Positions 27,600-35,843 of a stretch of DNA of 64,000 bases are shown one piece after another. Within the stretch, counting starts at the first letter, position 1, and every line of letters begins with the position of its first letter. The DNA lies in NCBI GenBank assembly GCA_963702925.1, contig OY969771.1, forward strand, positions 992,001-1,056,000. Reading direction: 5' to 3'. The position numbers and the translations under genes are program-made. Under the pieces are notes generated by a model. The model had not been told where the DNA came from, did no database searches, and saw nothing but the letters and a program-made list of their open reading frames with translations. The stretch comes from CAIKMD01 sp963702925 (GTDB lineage Bacteria; Pseudomonadota; Alphaproteobacteria; ATCC43930; CGMCC-115725).

Positions 27600-28775
27600 A
27601 TGGCCAGCGTAACTTCTTGTGAAGGTCGTGTAATCGAGATCGGGACGCAGGCACGCAATTGCGACCTATGTGGCGGCAACGATTTTTCGACTGCATGGGA
27701 ATATCAATATCTGTCACGGGCAAGATCACATACATTCCGTTGGAAAGTTCGGATTGTCGTGTGCATAAATTGCGGCTTCGCTTTCGTCTCACCTTCGCCA
27801 GATAGCAATTGCCTAACAGAATATTACAAAGAGGCCTACCTCCTCCCAAACGAACATATCGATTACTCGGTCGAATCGCGCTTAAAGGTTATTCGGCGTA
27901 ACGCCGCCTCTTTGCGCACTTTTGTCGAGATCGGAAGCAACGCAACAACTGCATTCTCCGAAACCATCTCGCAGATGTTTGATGAATATCATCGTATAGA
28001 TCTGAATAGCGAAGCAACAACGACATCAAACACGACTGCTGCGATAAACAGCGGCGTTGCAGACGTCGTTGCTAGTTATTTTGTTCTTGAACACGTAACC
28101 GACGTCCATGGATTTTTGTCAGAATGCGCGCGGCTGGTTCGGCCCGGTGGGAGCGTAATTCTTGAGGTCCCGGATCTAAATGTCTATCCGCGCGATCCTA
28201 TCGCATTACTATTACATGAACACGTAAACCACTTCAGTCCAGCAACTTTAGCATCAATCGCCGAACGGCAGGGGTTGCATCTAGTTGAGGTTAGTCACAG
28301 TGATTGCAGCCGAACTTACGGGTTTGTCGCTGTATTTCGATTGAATGCCGAGGACCGTCGATCGGTGACGTTGCCTGGAGTGGCGGAGGGAGAAAACGCG
28401 ATCAAGTGCATAAAGCAGGGCCTAAATCTGATTGAAGAGTTTAACGCAAGATTGGAAGCTGCGCGTCGAATGCTTCGCAATAAATCATTCCATGGTCAGA
28501 AGAGCGTTTTATGGGCGGCCAACGACGTCTGTTCTCGGCTTTTGGGGCTCGACAAACCACCAGATGGAGTCGTGGTCGTGGATACAAACCCCAATAAGAG
28601 AAATTATCTGCCTACTACGACAGCCTACCAACCGGCGGAAGTGATCGATCACATTAGGGCGGCATCAACGGTCGTAATCTGCTCCTCTTTCTACGCAGAG
28701 GACATTTCGAAGCAAATCGAGGCCATGGCCGGGAGCAACACGCAGCGATCCGTCCTCGTGCTTCGGCTATCCTAG
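27600..28775 (+). CDS. C-methyltransferase-like SAM protein with N-terminal zinc ribbon
   Basis: 391 residues, markedly more AT-rich than most of the window. The zinc ribbon is C21/C24 and C55/C58 (NCDLCGGND, VVCINCGF). The methyltransferase domain is short: RTFVEIGSNATTAF, then ASYFVLEHVTDVHGFL, LVRPGGSVILEVPDL and LHEHVNHFSPATL, the last matching the catalytic HEH-type segment of sugar C-methyltransferases. The C-terminus (SVLWAANDVCSRLLGL, VVVVDTNPNKRN) is the usual Rossmann-like partner domain. The SAM loop is degenerate compared with 9675-10901. Likely a horizontally acquired, divergent relative. Confidence 0.78.
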   Translation: MASVTSCEGRVIEIGTQARNCDLCGGNDFSTAWEYQYLSRARSHTFRWKVRIVVCINCGFAFVSPSPDSNCLTEYYKEAYLLPNEHIDYSVESRLKVIRRNAASLRTFVEIGSNATTAFSETISQMFDEYHRIDLNSEATTTSNTTAAINSGVADVVASYFVLEHVTDVHGFLSECARLVRPGGSVILEVPDLNVYPRDPIALLLHEHVNHFSPATLASIAERQGLHLVEVSHSDCSRTYGFVAVFRLNAEDRRSVTLPGVAEGENAIKCIKQGLNLIEEFNARLEAARRMLRNKSFHGQKSVLWAANDVCSRLLGLDKPPDGVVVVDTNPNKRNYLPTTTAYQPAEVIDHIRAASTVVICSSFYAEDISKQIEAMAGSNTQRSVLVLRLS

Positions 28776-28794
28776 TCTTGCCTCCCACGGTACC

Positions 28795-29628
28795 TTATTC
28801 CAAGACAGCGTAGGACAATGCTGTGGCGTATGGGAATCTTCGAATTCGCAACGCGCGCAACCCAACACTATCAAGCACCGCTTGTGTCTCTCCCGGACAG
28901 TCGATCTGGCTGAGTTCATCGAAGGCAATAATTCCACCTTTCGGCATGCGGGGCAGAAAACGTTCTATCGCAACCTTTGTAGGTTCGTAGACACCGAAGT
29001 CGAGGTAGAGCATGGCGACGACCACATGCTTGTTCTCTTCGATATAGTCGGGAATTGTTTTCGTTGCATCGCCCGCGATGAGTTCAACTCTTGGGATATG
29101 GCCGATCGGGCGGTTCAAGTCATAAAGGCGAATGCATTCGTTCAAATCGTCCCTCGAATCCGCTGCGCACCCGCCCGGCTTTATATGCGTTGCATCACGT
29201 CGTCCGTCTTGTGGGTTGAGATGAGTGATGCCAGAGAAGGTGTCAAAGCCAACAATGCGACGGACGTGGTTGAACGGCTCGTGGATGGCGCTCAGATTTG
29301 CCCAACTCATCAGGCCCGCGCCGAGAAAAACCCCGCCCTCAACAATGTGGCCATGAACGCCGAGAATATGGTCGAACATTTCGCTTTTCGCAAGAAATGT
29401 ACTTAATATCTGCCGCGGCACGAACTTGGCAAAACTGCGTAGCTTATCCATGTTCGTTCCCATGCTCTTATCGAAATAGGATTCCATACTAGCGTCGTAA
29501 TCATTATCTGCGGCAGTGCGCGAGCGCTCATCGAGCATCGAATACCGCTTCTTTGGGGCTACCTTCTTCATTTTCGTCCATGTCTCTTTTTTGAGTTTCC
29601 GATCTCGATAGTTTTCGTTTTTTTGCAT
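28795..29628 (-). CDS. TylF/MycF-family O-methyltransferase
   Basis: 277 residues. Signature region HIVEGGVFLGAGLMSWANL and IVGFDTFSGI place it in the TylF/MycF (macrocin O-methyltransferase) family; LIAGDATKTIPDYIEEN, VVAMLYLDFGVYEPTK and GGIIAFDELSQIDCPG continue the pattern, with acidic residues that bind the metal. Family members methylate sugar hydroxyls with SAM and Mg. The N-terminus is unusually basic (RDRKLKKETWTKMKKVAPKKR), so the true start could be further in. It is convergent with the gene at 27600 (19-base gap) and shares the AT-rich composition. Confidence 0.82.
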   Translation of the reverse strand: MQKNENYRDRKLKKETWTKMKKVAPKKRYSMLDERSRTAADNDYDASMESYFDKSMGTNMDKLRSFAKFVPRQILSTFLAKSEMFDHILGVHGHIVEGGVFLGAGLMSWANLSAIHEPFNHVRRIVGFDTFSGITHLNPQDGRRDATHIKPGGCAADSRDDLNECIRLYDLNRPIGHIPRVELIAGDATKTIPDYIEENKHVVVAMLYLDFGVYEPTKVAIERFLPRMPKGGIIAFDELSQIDCPGETQAVLDSVGLRALRIRRFPYATALSYAVLE

Positions 29629-29676
29629 CTAGAGAAATCGCGATCGCACCACGGCTGCAACTGCCATGCGCAGATG

Positions 29677-30345
29677 CTAGCTGCAATCTTCGACAAAGGG
29701 CTCGAACACGGTCAGATCGGGATCGATCTTCGCGCGCTTGTCAACGTGTACGGTAAATTCGAATGGCATGTAGTCGTGCCGAAGGGCGACCCGCGAGGAG
29801 TGTTGGAACGCCATGCCTATGATCTCTTCTGGCGACGCATAGTAATTCTCGTCATGCCGATAGTTCACACGATTGGATAAGAAATTCATGGAGAATCCAT
29901 GGCGCGAAACGCGATCGAACAACTCCATACTTTCTCGAATAAGAGATATGTTGTTGGCCACGCGATAATTGTGAACACCGGACGCAACAACGACATCAAA
30001 GATTTCGTTGGGCGCATTGGCCGTCAAATCGCCACATAGGATCCGCGCCCCGGGATAACGCTCGCGGGCGACGGCCACGAGATCGGGGTTGATGTCAATT
30101 CCGGTGTAGTCGAGCGGAATGCCACGCGCTTGAGCGTAGCTGAACAGGTCGCCAAACCCGCAGCCGAAATCGAGCAGATGTATGGCCGCGCCTGCGCCGC
30201 CCCCGCTCCAATATTCGAGAAGCATACGATAGCGCAATCTGTGCTTTGGCTTGTTCCAGCCCAACGCGTCGGGCGTAGCGCCGTAGCGCCGCAGCCGTTC
30301 AGAGTAGCGGCTTAAGAGCTGTCGCTTTTCTTCTTCCGAGAGCAT
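29677..30345 (-). CDS. Class I SAM-dependent methyltransferase
   Basis: 222 residues from ATG 30345, which shares one base with the upstream stop (TGATG). Motif I is HLLDFGCGFGDLFSYAQA, motif II YTGIDINPDLVAVAR, and the region around FDVVVASGVHNYRV gives motif IV. The C-terminal part contains HGFSMNFLSNRVNYRHDENYYASPEE in spaced form (a pattern seen in methyltransferases near glycan genes). Coupled to the amidohydrolase-like gene, so the two probably act on one substrate, which I cannot name. Confidence 0.83.
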   Translation of the reverse strand: MLSEEEKRQLLSRYSERLRRYGATPDALGWNKPKHRLRYRMLLEYWSGGGAGAAIHLLDFGCGFGDLFSYAQARGIPLDYTGIDINPDLVAVARERYPGARILCGDLTANAPNEIFDVVVASGVHNYRVANNISLIRESMELFDRVSRHGFSMNFLSNRVNYRHDENYYASPEEIIGMAFQHSSRVALRHDYMPFEFTVHVDKRAKIDPDLTVFEPFVEDCS

Positions 30346-31142
30346 CAACCGAGCTCCACAGCGAGCAATCGGGCAAGATTGACGCCACCAACCCGTCGCA
30401 TGGCATCCGGATCGGCACCATGCGCGAGCGATTCGAAACGTTCTCTTACCTCGACATGGCCCCATTCGGGGTGATCCGTCCCAAAGCAGGTGCGAAAAGA
30501 AAAGCGTTGGAATAGCCACTTTAGATCGAGGTCGATCGACGAACCTTGGTAGCGCATCATCGTGTGCGAGATGTCGAGCAGAATATTGAGCGAGTGGCTG
30601 GCGAGCTGCATCCAGCGCATAATATCGACGGCGCCGCCGTGCACGAGAACAAGGCGCAGTTCAGCTACCGTTTTCAATACCCGCACCAGATCAAATAATG
30701 GATCCGTGGCAGGATACGTCGAAATCGGCGCATGAAAGTAAGTGCACAGAAATACCACCAGCCGGCGGCGCGCGGCAGCACTCAGCGTCGCGGCAAGCTC
30801 GGGTGAGCCATAGCCGCAACCTGAAAGCCGCGGATGAATCTTGATGCCAGGGAAGCCAAGCGCCACCACTTCATCGAGCTCGACATCGATCCTCGGCGAC
30901 AGGGCGGGCGCGACCCCGGCGATCGGCACGAGCGACGGATACAACTTGCATCGTTGCGCAAAGGCAGCGTGCTGATAGCCCTCGGCGCCTGCGAGACCCA
31001 CCGCGCAAGCACGTGCATAGCCCGCACTCGCTATGGTGCCTGCCAAGGTTTCAAAGCTCGCATCGATACCGCGACCGAACCAACCTCCAGTGATGGTCGG
31101 GTGGGAGAGCGAATTGAAGAGCGGAATTTCTGGGCTTCGCAT
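30345..31142 (-). CDS. Amidohydrolase-like TIM-barrel protein
   Basis: About 265 residues from ATG 31142. Pattern of the amidohydrolase_2 (TIM-barrel metal hydrolase) family: GIKIHPRLSGCGY, LVVFLCTYFHAPI, LRLVLVHGGAVDIMRWM and RTCFGTDHPEWGHVEVRE with the terminal Asp. The usual N-terminal HxH metal pair is reduced to one His (LSHPTITGGW), so activity may be altered or use another metal set. Coupled to a methyltransferase gene by TGATG. Members include decarboxylases and lactonases; the natural reaction here is unknown. Confidence 0.75.
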   Translation of the reverse strand: MRSPEIPLFNSLSHPTITGGWFGRGIDASFETLAGTIASAGYARACAVGLAGAEGYQHAAFAQRCKLYPSLVPIAGVAPALSPRIDVELDEVVALGFPGIKIHPRLSGCGYGSPELAATLSAAARRRLVVFLCTYFHAPISTYPATDPLFDLVRVLKTVAELRLVLVHGGAVDIMRWMQLASHSLNILLDISHTMMRYQGSSIDLDLKWLFQRFSFRTCFGTDHPEWGHVEVRERFESLAHGADPDAMRRVGGVNLARLLAVELG

Positions 31143-31150
31143 TTGCGCGA

Positions 31151-31363
31151 TCAAATGAGGCCTTCGCGACGCCACTGAAGCTTGGGATGGGCCGAGAGGA
31201 ATTGCCATTTGTTGGCGGACTTAATGCTCCCCAACCGTGCCGACTTATCGATCCGGTGCGCGAGTTCCTTCATCCTCACAATACGCTGCATTTTGACCCA
31301 TGATTCAAGAGCAAGCAAACGACAGGTCGCCCCCTTCTCTTTTAGCAAACTATTGTATAGCAT
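31151..31363 (-). CDS. Small hypothetical protein
   Basis: 70 residues, stop 8 bases before the amidohydrolase start, so it could lead that operon. Rich in basic residues with a helix-like centre (RLLALESWVKMQRIVRMKELAHRID) and a C-terminal FLSAHPKLQWRREG. Codon use is ordinary, but no domain is recognised and the frame is closed just upstream. It could be a real small gene or the 3' remnant of a larger one lost when this segment was acquired. Confidence 0.35.
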   Translation of the reverse strand: MLYNSLLKEKGATCRLLALESWVKMQRIVRMKELAHRIDKSARLGSIKSANKWQFLSAHPKLQWRREGLI

Positions 31364-31476
31364 AGGAAATTATTGATTGGAACCTGGAGCTACATCTGCG
31401 TAAGGGTCTACAACTCGACCGGGCGGCGTTGCCTTTTGGACTAAAAGTTCGGTCGTTGGTTCCGTGACAAGGAAGC

Positions 31477-32295
31477 ATGACAAACGAGAATCAAAGTTCG
31501 GGTGCGGACAGCGGACCAATTGACGTTGGCGACGTCGCGATCTTGAGCGATACCGTCGAGAGCTACCTCGCCGACGAACGCCGCATGGCCAGCCTCCGCG
31601 AATCCATCGCGGCCGGTAATATTGTCGTCTTCAAATCCTTCGCCAATCAGGAAGAGATCGACCGGCTGATCCGCTATCTGCATGGGGTCATGCAGACCTC
31701 AATGGAGGAGTATGTTCCGCGCCGCGAAGGAGCGCGCAATCATTTCCGCGTCAGCTTCGACGACGAGAGAGCCCTTGTTCGCGCGTGGTTCGCCTCGTGG
31801 TCGTTCTTCCCATGGAACCAGGATTTGCTCTTGCTCTACGAGCGCTATGCGCCAGTTTACCAGCTTCGCAATCTGCTCAGCGGCCTAGCGCCGAAGACAT
31901 TTCTCGGCCGACGCGCCGAAATGGGGTGTTGCGCCCGGCTCGCAGTGCAGTTTTATCCACGTGGAAAAGGCTATATGGCGGCCCATGTCGACCCTTATGA
32001 CAAACATCAGGTCGTCGTGCCAATCATGCCGATGTCCAAGCGCGGCAAGGATTTTCAAACCGGAGGAAGCTTCGTCGCGCGGCGCAATGGCGAACGGATC
32101 TCGACGGAGGACTTGGTCGATCCCGGCGACATTCTGTTGTTCCACTCGCGATGTGTGCACGGCGTCGAAACGATCGACCAGGGATCCAGTTATGATCCGC
32201 TGTCGGCGGCCGGTCGCTGGATGTTTCTATTCGGCGTGAATAAGCTTGCCGGCAATACGCAGATCGCAGACGCCACAATGATTTCTCAGTATTAG
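31477..32295 (+). CDS. 2OG-Fe(II) oxygenase-like protein
   Basis: 272 residues. The double-stranded beta-helix Fe(II) ligands are visible: HxD in YMAAHVDPYDKHQVVV, the distal His in FHSRCVHGVETI, and the 2-oxoglutarate-binding Arg in AAGRWMFLFGV. QTGGSFVARRNGER lies between, as in phytanoyl-CoA/proline-hydroxylase-like enzymes. It probably hydroxylates or desaturates a small precursor or NDP-sugar. First of four co-directional genes (oxygenase, ATP-grasp, aldolase, aminotransferase), with 152 bases before the second, so it may have its own promoter as well. Confidence 0.8.
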   Translation: MTNENQSSGADSGPIDVGDVAILSDTVESYLADERRMASLRESIAAGNIVVFKSFANQEEIDRLIRYLHGVMQTSMEEYVPRREGARNHFRVSFDDERALVRAWFASWSFFPWNQDLLLLYERYAPVYQLRNLLSGLAPKTFLGRRAEMGCCARLAVQFYPRGKGYMAAHVDPYDKHQVVVPIMPMSKRGKDFQTGGSFVARRNGERISTEDLVDPGDILLFHSRCVHGVETIDQGSSYDPLSAAGRWMFLFGVNKLAGNTQIADATMISQY

Positions 32296-32447
32296 GGCGC
32301 TCTTTGGATCACGAAAATTCCTACGACCCACTCTTGGCACGGCGTCGCGGAGCTTAGGTGTGGTTCCGGGCACCTGCGAATGAAACTGCTTAATGCTGAC
32401 CAGCACGCTGTCCTACTGCTTAAATTCGAAGAGTTGAACTTGATAGC

Positions 32448-33647
32448 ATGGGCAATACTCGAAAGCTTCTCGTACTAACGGCGAGCAGCCACCAGGTCCC
32501 GATCATCCGCAAGGCGCGGTCAATGGGCTTGGCGGTCGTTGCAACCGACCGCGACAACGATGCGCCGGGGCTTCGGGAGGCCGATTATTTGGCGCTTGCC
32601 GACGCGACTGATCGCGCGGCAATTCTTGGAATTGCGCGGCAATATAAGGTTTGCGGCGTCATCGCCGAGCAATCGGATGTTGCTGTTTTGACCGCAGCCT
32701 CGGTTGCCGAGGAACTTGGCCTTCCCGGCATCGGCGTTGACGTTGCGCGCCGGGCGACCGACAAGCTACTGATGCGAAGTGTCTGCCGCGACGCTGGAAT
32801 ACCGACGCCCGATTACCGCTATGTTAGAAACCTGGACGAAGCTCGAGCCGCCGTCGCGGCTATCGGATTGCCGGTCGTGGTCAAACCGACCGACAACCAG
32901 TCAAGCCGGGGGGTGACGAAGGTGAAGGCCGAGATGCAATTCGTTTCGGCGTTCGAGCATGCGAAAGGGGCTTCGCGATCCGGCGGTGTCTTGATCGAGG
33001 CGATGATGGTGGGGGTCGAGGGTTCGATCGAGTTTTTCGTGTCTGGTGGTCGCATTCACGTTCTCGGCTTTTGCGACAAGGTCAAATGTGCGCCGCCCTT
33101 TTCTTTCGATCTGCGGCTCATCTACCCGGGCAATTATGCGTCGGCGGTGATTGATGACATGCTTTCGATGAACGAGGCCGTGATTCGCGCCGTCGGCATC
33201 AAGATGGGCCTTGCGCACGCCGAATTTATTGTCACATCCGATGGCGTGCGGTTGATCGAAATCGCCGCCCGAGGCTGTGGCGCCCGTGTCGCAACCGACT
33301 TGTTGCCAGCACTCACCGGGGTTGATGTGATCGGCCTCCGCATCGCTCAAGCGATCGGCGAGCCGGCAGATTTCTCGGCGCGGCACGTCCACGGATATGG
33401 CATTCTCCGTTTCTTGGAACTGCCGCCCGGCCGCATCGCGAGGATCGGCAGCGTAGCGCGAGCCGCGTCGTTGCCGAATGTCGTCCTGGTGCACTTTCCG
33501 CATGCGCCTGGAGACGCGATCCCGCGCGCGGAAAGCGGAGACGGCAGGCCCGGATTTGTGATAGCTGTTGGCGAGAGCCGAGACGAAGTTATTGAGCTGG
33601 CCGAGCGGACCATCCAAACCCTCGACGTGCATGTCGAGGCAAGCTAG
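32448..33647 (+). CDS. ATP-grasp ligase
   Basis: 399 residues, with the three ATP-grasp parts: an N-terminal preATP domain (LLVLTASSHQVPIIRKARSM, VVATDRDNDAPG), the ATP lid (LPVVVKPTDNQSSRGVTKV) and the acidic Mg site (AHAEFIVTSDGVRLIEIAAR, followed by GCGARV). Related to carbamoyl-phosphate-synthase-like and biotin-carboxylase-like ATP-grasp ligases that join a carboxylate to an amine. Ends 10 bases before the aldolase gene. In this cassette it may attach an acyl group to the amine made by the DegT aminotransferase; that pairing is inference. Confidence 0.87.
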   Translation: MGNTRKLLVLTASSHQVPIIRKARSMGLAVVATDRDNDAPGLREADYLALADATDRAAILGIARQYKVCGVIAEQSDVAVLTAASVAEELGLPGIGVDVARRATDKLLMRSVCRDAGIPTPDYRYVRNLDEARAAVAAIGLPVVVKPTDNQSSRGVTKVKAEMQFVSAFEHAKGASRSGGVLIEAMMVGVEGSIEFFVSGGRIHVLGFCDKVKCAPPFSFDLRLIYPGNYASAVIDDMLSMNEAVIRAVGIKMGLAHAEFIVTSDGVRLIEIAARGCGARVATDLLPALTGVDVIGLRIAQAIGEPADFSARHVHGYGILRFLELPPGRIARIGSVARAASLPNVVLVHFPHAPGDAIPRAESGDGRPGFVIAVGESRDEVIELAERTIQTLDVHVEAS

Positions 33648-33657
33648 AGGGACACGG

Positions 33658-34671
33658 GTGAGGAACGCGATTTCGATCCTCGATTGCACGCTGCGCGACG
33701 GAAGCTACGCGATCGACTGCGGCTGGACGGCTGAGAACACGCGGCTCATCTGCGCGGCGTTGCAGGATGCCGGCGTGGAAAGAATCGAAATTGGGCACGG
33801 CGTCGGATTGAACGGCTCAAACGCGCGTTTCGGAATTGCCGCGGCCAGCGATCGTGAATACTGCGAAGCCGCCGCGCAAGTTCTGACGGCCGCACGTTTT
33901 GGGGCTTTCTTCATTCCCGGCATCGGCCGGTACGAAGACCTCGATATGGCAGCGGCGTTGGGAATGACGTTCGTGCGTATCGGGACGAACGCGACCGAGG
34001 TTTCAAAGGCTCGGCCCTATCTCGAGCATGCTAAGCGCCTCGGGCTCGAGGTCTTCTATAATGCCATGAAATCCTACCTGCTGCGGCCGCAAGATCTGGC
34101 GAAAGCTGTCCGGCCGGTGACCGAATGGGGAGCCGACTACGTCTATGTGGTGGATTCCGCGGGCTGCATGCTCCCCGACGATGTCCGCGAATATGTCCTG
34201 GAATTGCGCGCGATCAGCCCATGTCCGGTGGGATTTCACGGACACAATAATCTCATGCTCGCCGTTGCCAATTGCCTATCGGCCGTGTCCGCCGGCGCCA
34301 CGATGGTCGATGGTACTTTGCAAGGCATTGGCCGCAGCGGCGGCAATGCTCAGATGGAAGCGCTCGTCGCGGTGTTCGAAAAGCGCGGAATTTCGTCCGG
34401 AATCGACCTGCTCAAGGCGCTTGGCGCGGGCGAAGCCTTAGTGCGACCGGTGATGCAGAGTGGCGGGAACACGTCGCTGGACATCGCGATCGGCGTGGGC
34501 GGCTTCCATTCGAGCAATCTGCCCCGGATCCAAGCGGTGACAAACCAAATCCCGATCGACCCCAAGCGTCTTATCATCGCGCTCGGCGAGGTGGACCGCT
34601 CAGACCCCAGCGAAGAAGTAATTGCCGAAATCGCGCGCGCGTTATTGGCGGAAAGCGAGCGTGAGCGCTAG
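33658..34671 (+). CDS. HMGL-like aldolase (4-hydroxy-2-oxovalerate aldolase/isopropylmalate-synthase superfamily)
   Basis: 337 residues from a GTG with GAGGGA upstream. The first strand ILDCTLRDGSYAIDCGWT carries the catalytic Arg-Asp pair; VGFHGHNNLMLAVAN gives the metal-binding HxH and DGTLQGIGRSGGNAQ is the signature loop. Such TIM-barrel enzymes cleave or make C-C bonds with pyruvate or acyl-CoA. No acetaldehyde dehydrogenase partner (DmpF type) accompanies it, and no leuA regulatory domain is present, so a biosynthetic condensation or retro-aldol step in the glycan cassette is more likely than catechol degradation. Substrate unknown. Confidence 0.82.
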   Translation: MRNAISILDCTLRDGSYAIDCGWTAENTRLICAALQDAGVERIEIGHGVGLNGSNARFGIAAASDREYCEAAAQVLTAARFGAFFIPGIGRYEDLDMAAALGMTFVRIGTNATEVSKARPYLEHAKRLGLEVFYNAMKSYLLRPQDLAKAVRPVTEWGADYVYVVDSAGCMLPDDVREYVLELRAISPCPVGFHGHNNLMLAVANCLSAVSAGATMVDGTLQGIGRSGGNAQMEALVAVFEKRGISSGIDLLKALGAGEALVRPVMQSGGNTSLDIAIGVGGFHSSNLPRIQAVTNQIPIDPKRLIIALGEVDRSDPSEEVIAEIARALLAESERER

Positions 34672-34703
34672 GGTGGTTAGCAGATGAACATCGAGCGGGA
34701 AGA

Positions 34704-35843
34704 ATGAGCGCGCGAATCCCTGTCGCAAGCCCTTGGATCACGGAACTCGAGGTGCGTCGCTGCGCCGAGGCGGCTGCGACGGGCTGGCGCGAACGCTCCT
34801 ACCACTACCAAGGCGCCTTTGAATTTGCCTTTGCCGCCTATTGCGGGCGCCGTCACGCCATGGCGCTGCCTTCTTGCACTTCCGGACTGCATTTGTCGCT
34901 GGCAGGGCTTGGTATCGGTCCTGGCGATGAGGTGGTGGTGCCGGACATTACCTGGATCGCATCATCGGCGCCGATATCCTATGTCGGCGCGACCCCCGTC
35001 TTCGCCGACATCGACCCCCACCATTGGTGCCTAACACCGGAAAGCATCGAAGCGGTGCTGACGCCTCGCACCCGCGCCATCATGGTCGTCGATCTCTATG
35101 GCGACCTGCCGGACTGGGACGGCATCGCCGCCCTGGCCGACGCGCGCGGCTTGGCCGTCGTCGAGGACGCCGCCGAGGCGATCGGCGCCCGCTTCAAAGG
35201 CCGGCCTGCCGGCAGCTTCGGCGCGGCGAGCGCCTTCAGCTTTCACGGATCGAAAACGCTGACGACCGGCGAAGGCGGCATGGTTCTCTGCGACGACGAC
35301 AAGCTGTTGGACCGCTGGCGAAGGTTGCGCGACCATGGCCGCGCGCCGGGCGACATCATGTTCTTGAACGATGAAGTCGGGTTCAAGTACCGGATGTCCG
35401 CGATGCAGGCCGCCCTCGGCCATGCCCAGCTCGACCGCGTGGACGAACTTGTCAAACGCAAGCGCGATATTTTCGCTTGGTATCGCGAAGCATTAGCCGG
35501 GGTCGAGGGCATTACGCTCAATCGTACCGCGCCCGAAGTCGAGAACGGCTATTGGATGGTGACCGTCATTCTCGATCCAGCGCTCGGCTGGACGAAAGAG
35601 CAGCTCGTGCCCGCGCTGCGCGAGGCCGGCGTCGATTCGCGCCCGATCTTCTATCCGCTGAGCTATCTCAAAGCCTATCGCGACACGGACACTGCCAAAC
35701 AGGCCGCGCGACGGAACAAAGTCGCCTATCGACTGTCGCCTTACGGGGTCAACCTGCCAAGCGGCCCCGATCTCGACCACGAATCCGTGCTTCGCGTCGC
35801 CGATATTTTAAGGCGCCTGCTCAAGAGCCCCGCCGCTTTCTAA
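34704..35843 (+). CDS. DegT/DnrJ/EryC1/StrS sugar aminotransferase
   Basis: 379 residues, full family length. The PLP lysine lies in AFSFHGSKTLTTGEGGMV; the DxxE-type site is LAVVEDAAEAIGA and the N-terminal part shows MALPSCTSGLHLSLAGLG and GDEVVVPDITWIASS. These enzymes convert NDP-4-keto-6-deoxy sugars to amino sugars (perosamine synthetase is a close type). Position after the aldolase (32 bases) ties it to the cassette, so its amine is a candidate acceptor for the ATP-grasp ligase. It overlaps the convergent GT gene by 4 bases. Confidence 0.92.
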   Translation: MSARIPVASPWITELEVRRCAEAAATGWRERSYHYQGAFEFAFAAYCGRRHAMALPSCTSGLHLSLAGLGIGPGDEVVVPDITWIASSAPISYVGATPVFADIDPHHWCLTPESIEAVLTPRTRAIMVVDLYGDLPDWDGIAALADARGLAVVEDAAEAIGARFKGRPAGSFGAASAFSFHGSKTLTTGEGGMVLCDDDKLLDRWRRLRDHGRAPGDIMFLNDEVGFKYRMSAMQAALGHAQLDRVDELVKRKRDIFAWYREALAGVEGITLNRTAPEVENGYWMVTVILDPALGWTKEQLVPALREAGVDSRPIFYPLSYLKAYRDTDTAKQAARRNKVAYRLSPYGVNLPSGPDLDHESVLRVADILRRLLKSPAAF

